DNA of 64,000 nucleotides from Novosphingobium rosa NBRC 15208 (lineage in GTDB: Bacteria; Pseudomonadota; Alphaproteobacteria; Sphingomonadales; Sphingomonadaceae), in the NCBI RefSeq assembly GCF_001598555.1, contig NZ_BCZE01000035.1:1-64000 (forward strand), read 5' to 3'. The position numbers and the translations under genes were made by a program. Under the pieces are notes generated by a model. That model was not told the DNA's origin and did not search any database. It worked only from the letters and a program-made list of their open reading frames with translations. The stretch's first letter is position 1. Every line of letters starts with the position of its first letter. Of this stretch, positions 62,581 to 64,000 are shown in pieces.

Positions 62581-62716
62581 GCGTGTTCAAGCATGTTCTC
62601 AACACCCGGCTTTTGGCCGGCTTTTGCCTCGCGACACAAGGCAAGCCGTGCATGTTTTCTCGAACGATCAACTGTTTCTCAAGCCATGCTGAGAGACCTC
62701 CTATACGGGGGCGGCA

Positions 62717-63301
62717 ATGGCGGTGATCTTGAAATTTCTAGGCGGTCTGGTTCCGCGCCTTGCCGGGGGCGGTGGTGCGCTGCCCGATGGTCGCGTGACC
62801 AAGGGAAGCATACTTGTTCTTGACGATCTGTATCGACGGGAGGGGCCAGAAATCATGCGCAGCATCGCGAGGCGGTCCGATCCTCAGGATGCCGAAGACA
62901 TCCTGCATGACAGCATTGTGCGTCTCGCAGACGCAATGGCCGAAGAGAAACCGGTCGTGGTGCGGCCAGGGGCCTTACTGAACAGCATTTCGACCAACAT
63001 ACAGAAAGATCGCGCGAGATCTGCCTTCGAGCGTGCCCGTGCCCGCAGCGTGCCGATAGAGGATGTGGACCTCCAGGCGCCGGATATGACGTCCACCCTT
63101 GAGGCGCGCGATATGATTGCCCGTATTCAGAAAGCGCTGAAGCGACTAAACCCGAAGACATGCGAGATTTTTCTCGCTCACCGTGTGGATGGGCAGTCGT
63201 ATGGTGAGATCGCCGATCGGATGGGTATGAGCGTCAAAGGGGTTGAGTGGCATATGAGCAAGGCAATCTGCCACCTCGATCGCACGCTGAGGTCGCTTTG
63301 A
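62717..63301 (+). CDS. ECF-family RNA polymerase sigma factor
   Basis: A 194-residue sigma-70-family ECF factor of the FecI-like type. The sigma-2 region (about 38-105) has RREGPEIMRSIARRSDPQDAED and then ILHDSIVRLAD. The sigma-4 region (about 130-190) has LKRLNPKTCEIFLAHRVDGQ and a helix-turn-helix YGEIADRMGMSVKGVEWHMS. About 37 N-terminal residues are extra. A GGGGGCGG stretch precedes the ATG at 62717; a GTG farther inside is an alternative. Its stop overlaps the FecR gene start (TGATG), so the pair is a surface-signalling unit that usually controls a TonB-dependent receptor. That receptor would lie beyond the window. Confidence 0.92.
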   Translation: MAVILKFLGGLVPRLAGGGGALPDGRVTKGSILVLDDLYRREGPEIMRSIARRSDPQDAEDILHDSIVRLADAMAEEKPVVVRPGALLNSISTNIQKDRARSAFERARARSVPIEDVDLQAPDMTSTLEARDMIARIQKALKRLNPKTCEIFLAHRVDGQSYGEIADRMGMSVKGVEWHMSKAICHLDRTLRSL

Positions 63302-64000
63302 TGGTCGAGGAGGGTCCGGTGAACGGATTCACCGAAAAGATGCGCGAAGAGGCAGCGGCGTGGCTCGCCCGGATCAACGGTCCTGATGGCGAGGCTTGCC
63401 GCCGCGAGTTCGAGGCCTGGTTCAATGCCGATCCGGGGCATGCCGCGGCTTTTGAGGCCGTGCTTGAAAGTTGGGAACAGAGCGAGCCGCTTGTTGCGAG
63501 GACGCCTGCTGTCCAGAAGCGTGCGAAAGCGAAGGCCCGGAAAAAGGGATTCCGGATGCCGTTGGGCATCGCTGCCGCGCTTGGTGCGGGACTGCTGGCG
63601 CTGGCTGGCCTGAGCATTCATCACGTCATCGGCTCTATGTCGAAGCGTAACGACGATCGCGAGCTGATCAGTCGGCTGGGCGAGATCCGGACCCTGACGT
63701 TGGACGATGGCTCAAAGATGACGCTCGACACGGCCAGCATGGCGAAGGTCGCGTTTACGGACGGGGAGCGCAGGGTCGTTCTTGAAAAGGGGCGGGCGCG
63801 TTTTGAGGTCGCGCACGATGCCGCACGGCTGTTTGTGGTGCAGGCCGGTGACCGTCTGGTCGTTGCGCATGGCACGATTTTCGATGTTGCTCTTGGCGCA
63901 CGAGCCATCGCCGTAACCCTGCTGCGTGGCTCGGTGGAGGTCAAGCGCACGGCTGATCGCGGCGCCCCTGCCCATACAGGCCAGATGCTGATTCCAGGTC
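63301..64000 (+). CDS. FecR-family anti-sigma regulator, cut by window end
   Basis: The frame is open from the ATG at 63301 to the window edge (233 codons seen). A cytoplasmic DUF4880 domain (about 10-55) has REEAAAWLARINGPDGEACR and FEAWFNADPGHAAAFEAV. A basic linker leads to one membrane helix (about 85-105, LGIAAALGAGLLALAGLSI). The periplasmic FecR domain follows, with GEIRTLTLDDGSKMTLDTAS, GRARFEVAHD and LRGSVEV. It binds and controls the ECF sigma factor encoded just upstream (1-base overlap), relaying contact from an outer-membrane receptor. The C-terminus is not in view. Confidence 0.93.
   Translation, partial: MVEEGPVNGFTEKMREEAAAWLARINGPDGEACRREFEAWFNADPGHAAAFEAVLESWEQSEPLVARTPAVQKRAKAKARKKGFRMPLGIAAALGAGLLALAGLSIHHVIGSMSKRNDDRELISRLGEIRTLTLDDGSKMTLDTASMAKVAFTDGERRVVLEKGRARFEVAHDAARLFVVQAGDRLVVAHGTIFDVALGARAIAVTLLRGSVEVKRTADRGAPAHTGQMLIPG

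Noticed and set aside
1..64000. tRNA, rRNA, CRISPR array, prophage or replication origin
   Set aside because: I looked for cloverleaf-like sequences, rRNA blocks, regularly spaced repeats, phage structural genes and DnaA-box clusters and saw none; a tRNA scan could still find one I missed.

Overview
The window is high-GC DNA with bacterial gene packing. Its gene families point to an alphaproteobacterium, most likely a sphingomonad (Sphingomonadaceae, possibly Novosphingobium-like). The signs are HWE-type histidine kinases with single-domain receivers, a DUF3034 protein, a Tat-exported glucose-fructose-oxidoreductase-like enzyme, PQQ glucose dehydrogenase, a NodT-type outer-membrane factor and an ECF sigma/FecR pair. 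This placement is inference from family content only. I saw no rRNA, tRNA, CRISPR array or intact mobile element.

Layout. 0.3-6.7 kb is a decay zone: a frameshifted NTF2-like gene, a receiver-domain stub, and the C-terminal remnants of an alpha/beta hydrolase and of a CocE/NonD-type hydrolase. Among them lie a large hybrid histidine kinase, a DUF4142 lipoprotein and small hydrophilic proteins. 7.4-11.2 kb holds an OprB-like porin and two-component genes (receiver; HWE kinase plus receiver). 11.4-15.7 kb is an EmrA-EmrB-outer-membrane-factor tripartite efflux operon. 15.7-20.6 kb (minus strand) is cytochrome bo ubiquinol oxidase cyoABCD, followed by a 56-residue membrane protein and a flavoprotein. 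20.9-23.2 kb carries a GFOR-like oxidoreductase facing a cation-diffusion-facilitator transporter.

23.3-34.3 kb is the most striking part: a compact minus-strand chemosensory operon whose genes mostly overlap by 1-11 bases. It encodes, in transcription order, a single receiver, a soluble MCP with two signalling tips, a protein made of three CheW domains, CheB, CheR, CheA, a STAS-like protein, a receiver, a CheC-type phosphatase and a hybrid histidine kinase. No flagellar or pilus gene is in view, so its output is unknown.

34.5-40.3 kb is a stress or detoxification group (deaminase, SRPBCC protein, two zinc alcohol dehydrogenases, SDR, catalase-family protein). 40.5-47.0 kb has an unknown membrane protein, PQQ glucose dehydrogenase, an epoxide-hydrolase-like enzyme, a C4 zinc-finger protein, DUF4186 and a CPA1-type antiporter. 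47.0-48.1 kb is a mostly non-coding stretch, locally AT-rich. 48.1-53.4 kb holds small membrane proteins, a cupin, hemerythrin, a Crp/Fnr regulator, an msrA remnant, fasciclin and an FMN reductase. 53.6-54.2 kb is a dead IS701-like transposase.

54.4-58.9 kb is a second notable locus. A cupredoxin gene sits 4 bases upstream of a GGDEF/EAL protein, and both diverge from a DUF3034 outer-membrane-type protein and an exported group I truncated haemoglobin. This suggests envelope gas or redox sensing linked to cyclic-di-GMP. 59.5-61.3 kb is a MASE1-PAS-GGDEF cyclase. 62.2 kb is an IS3 end. The window closes with a hairpin-rich leader, an ECF sigma factor and a FecR gene cut by the window edge.
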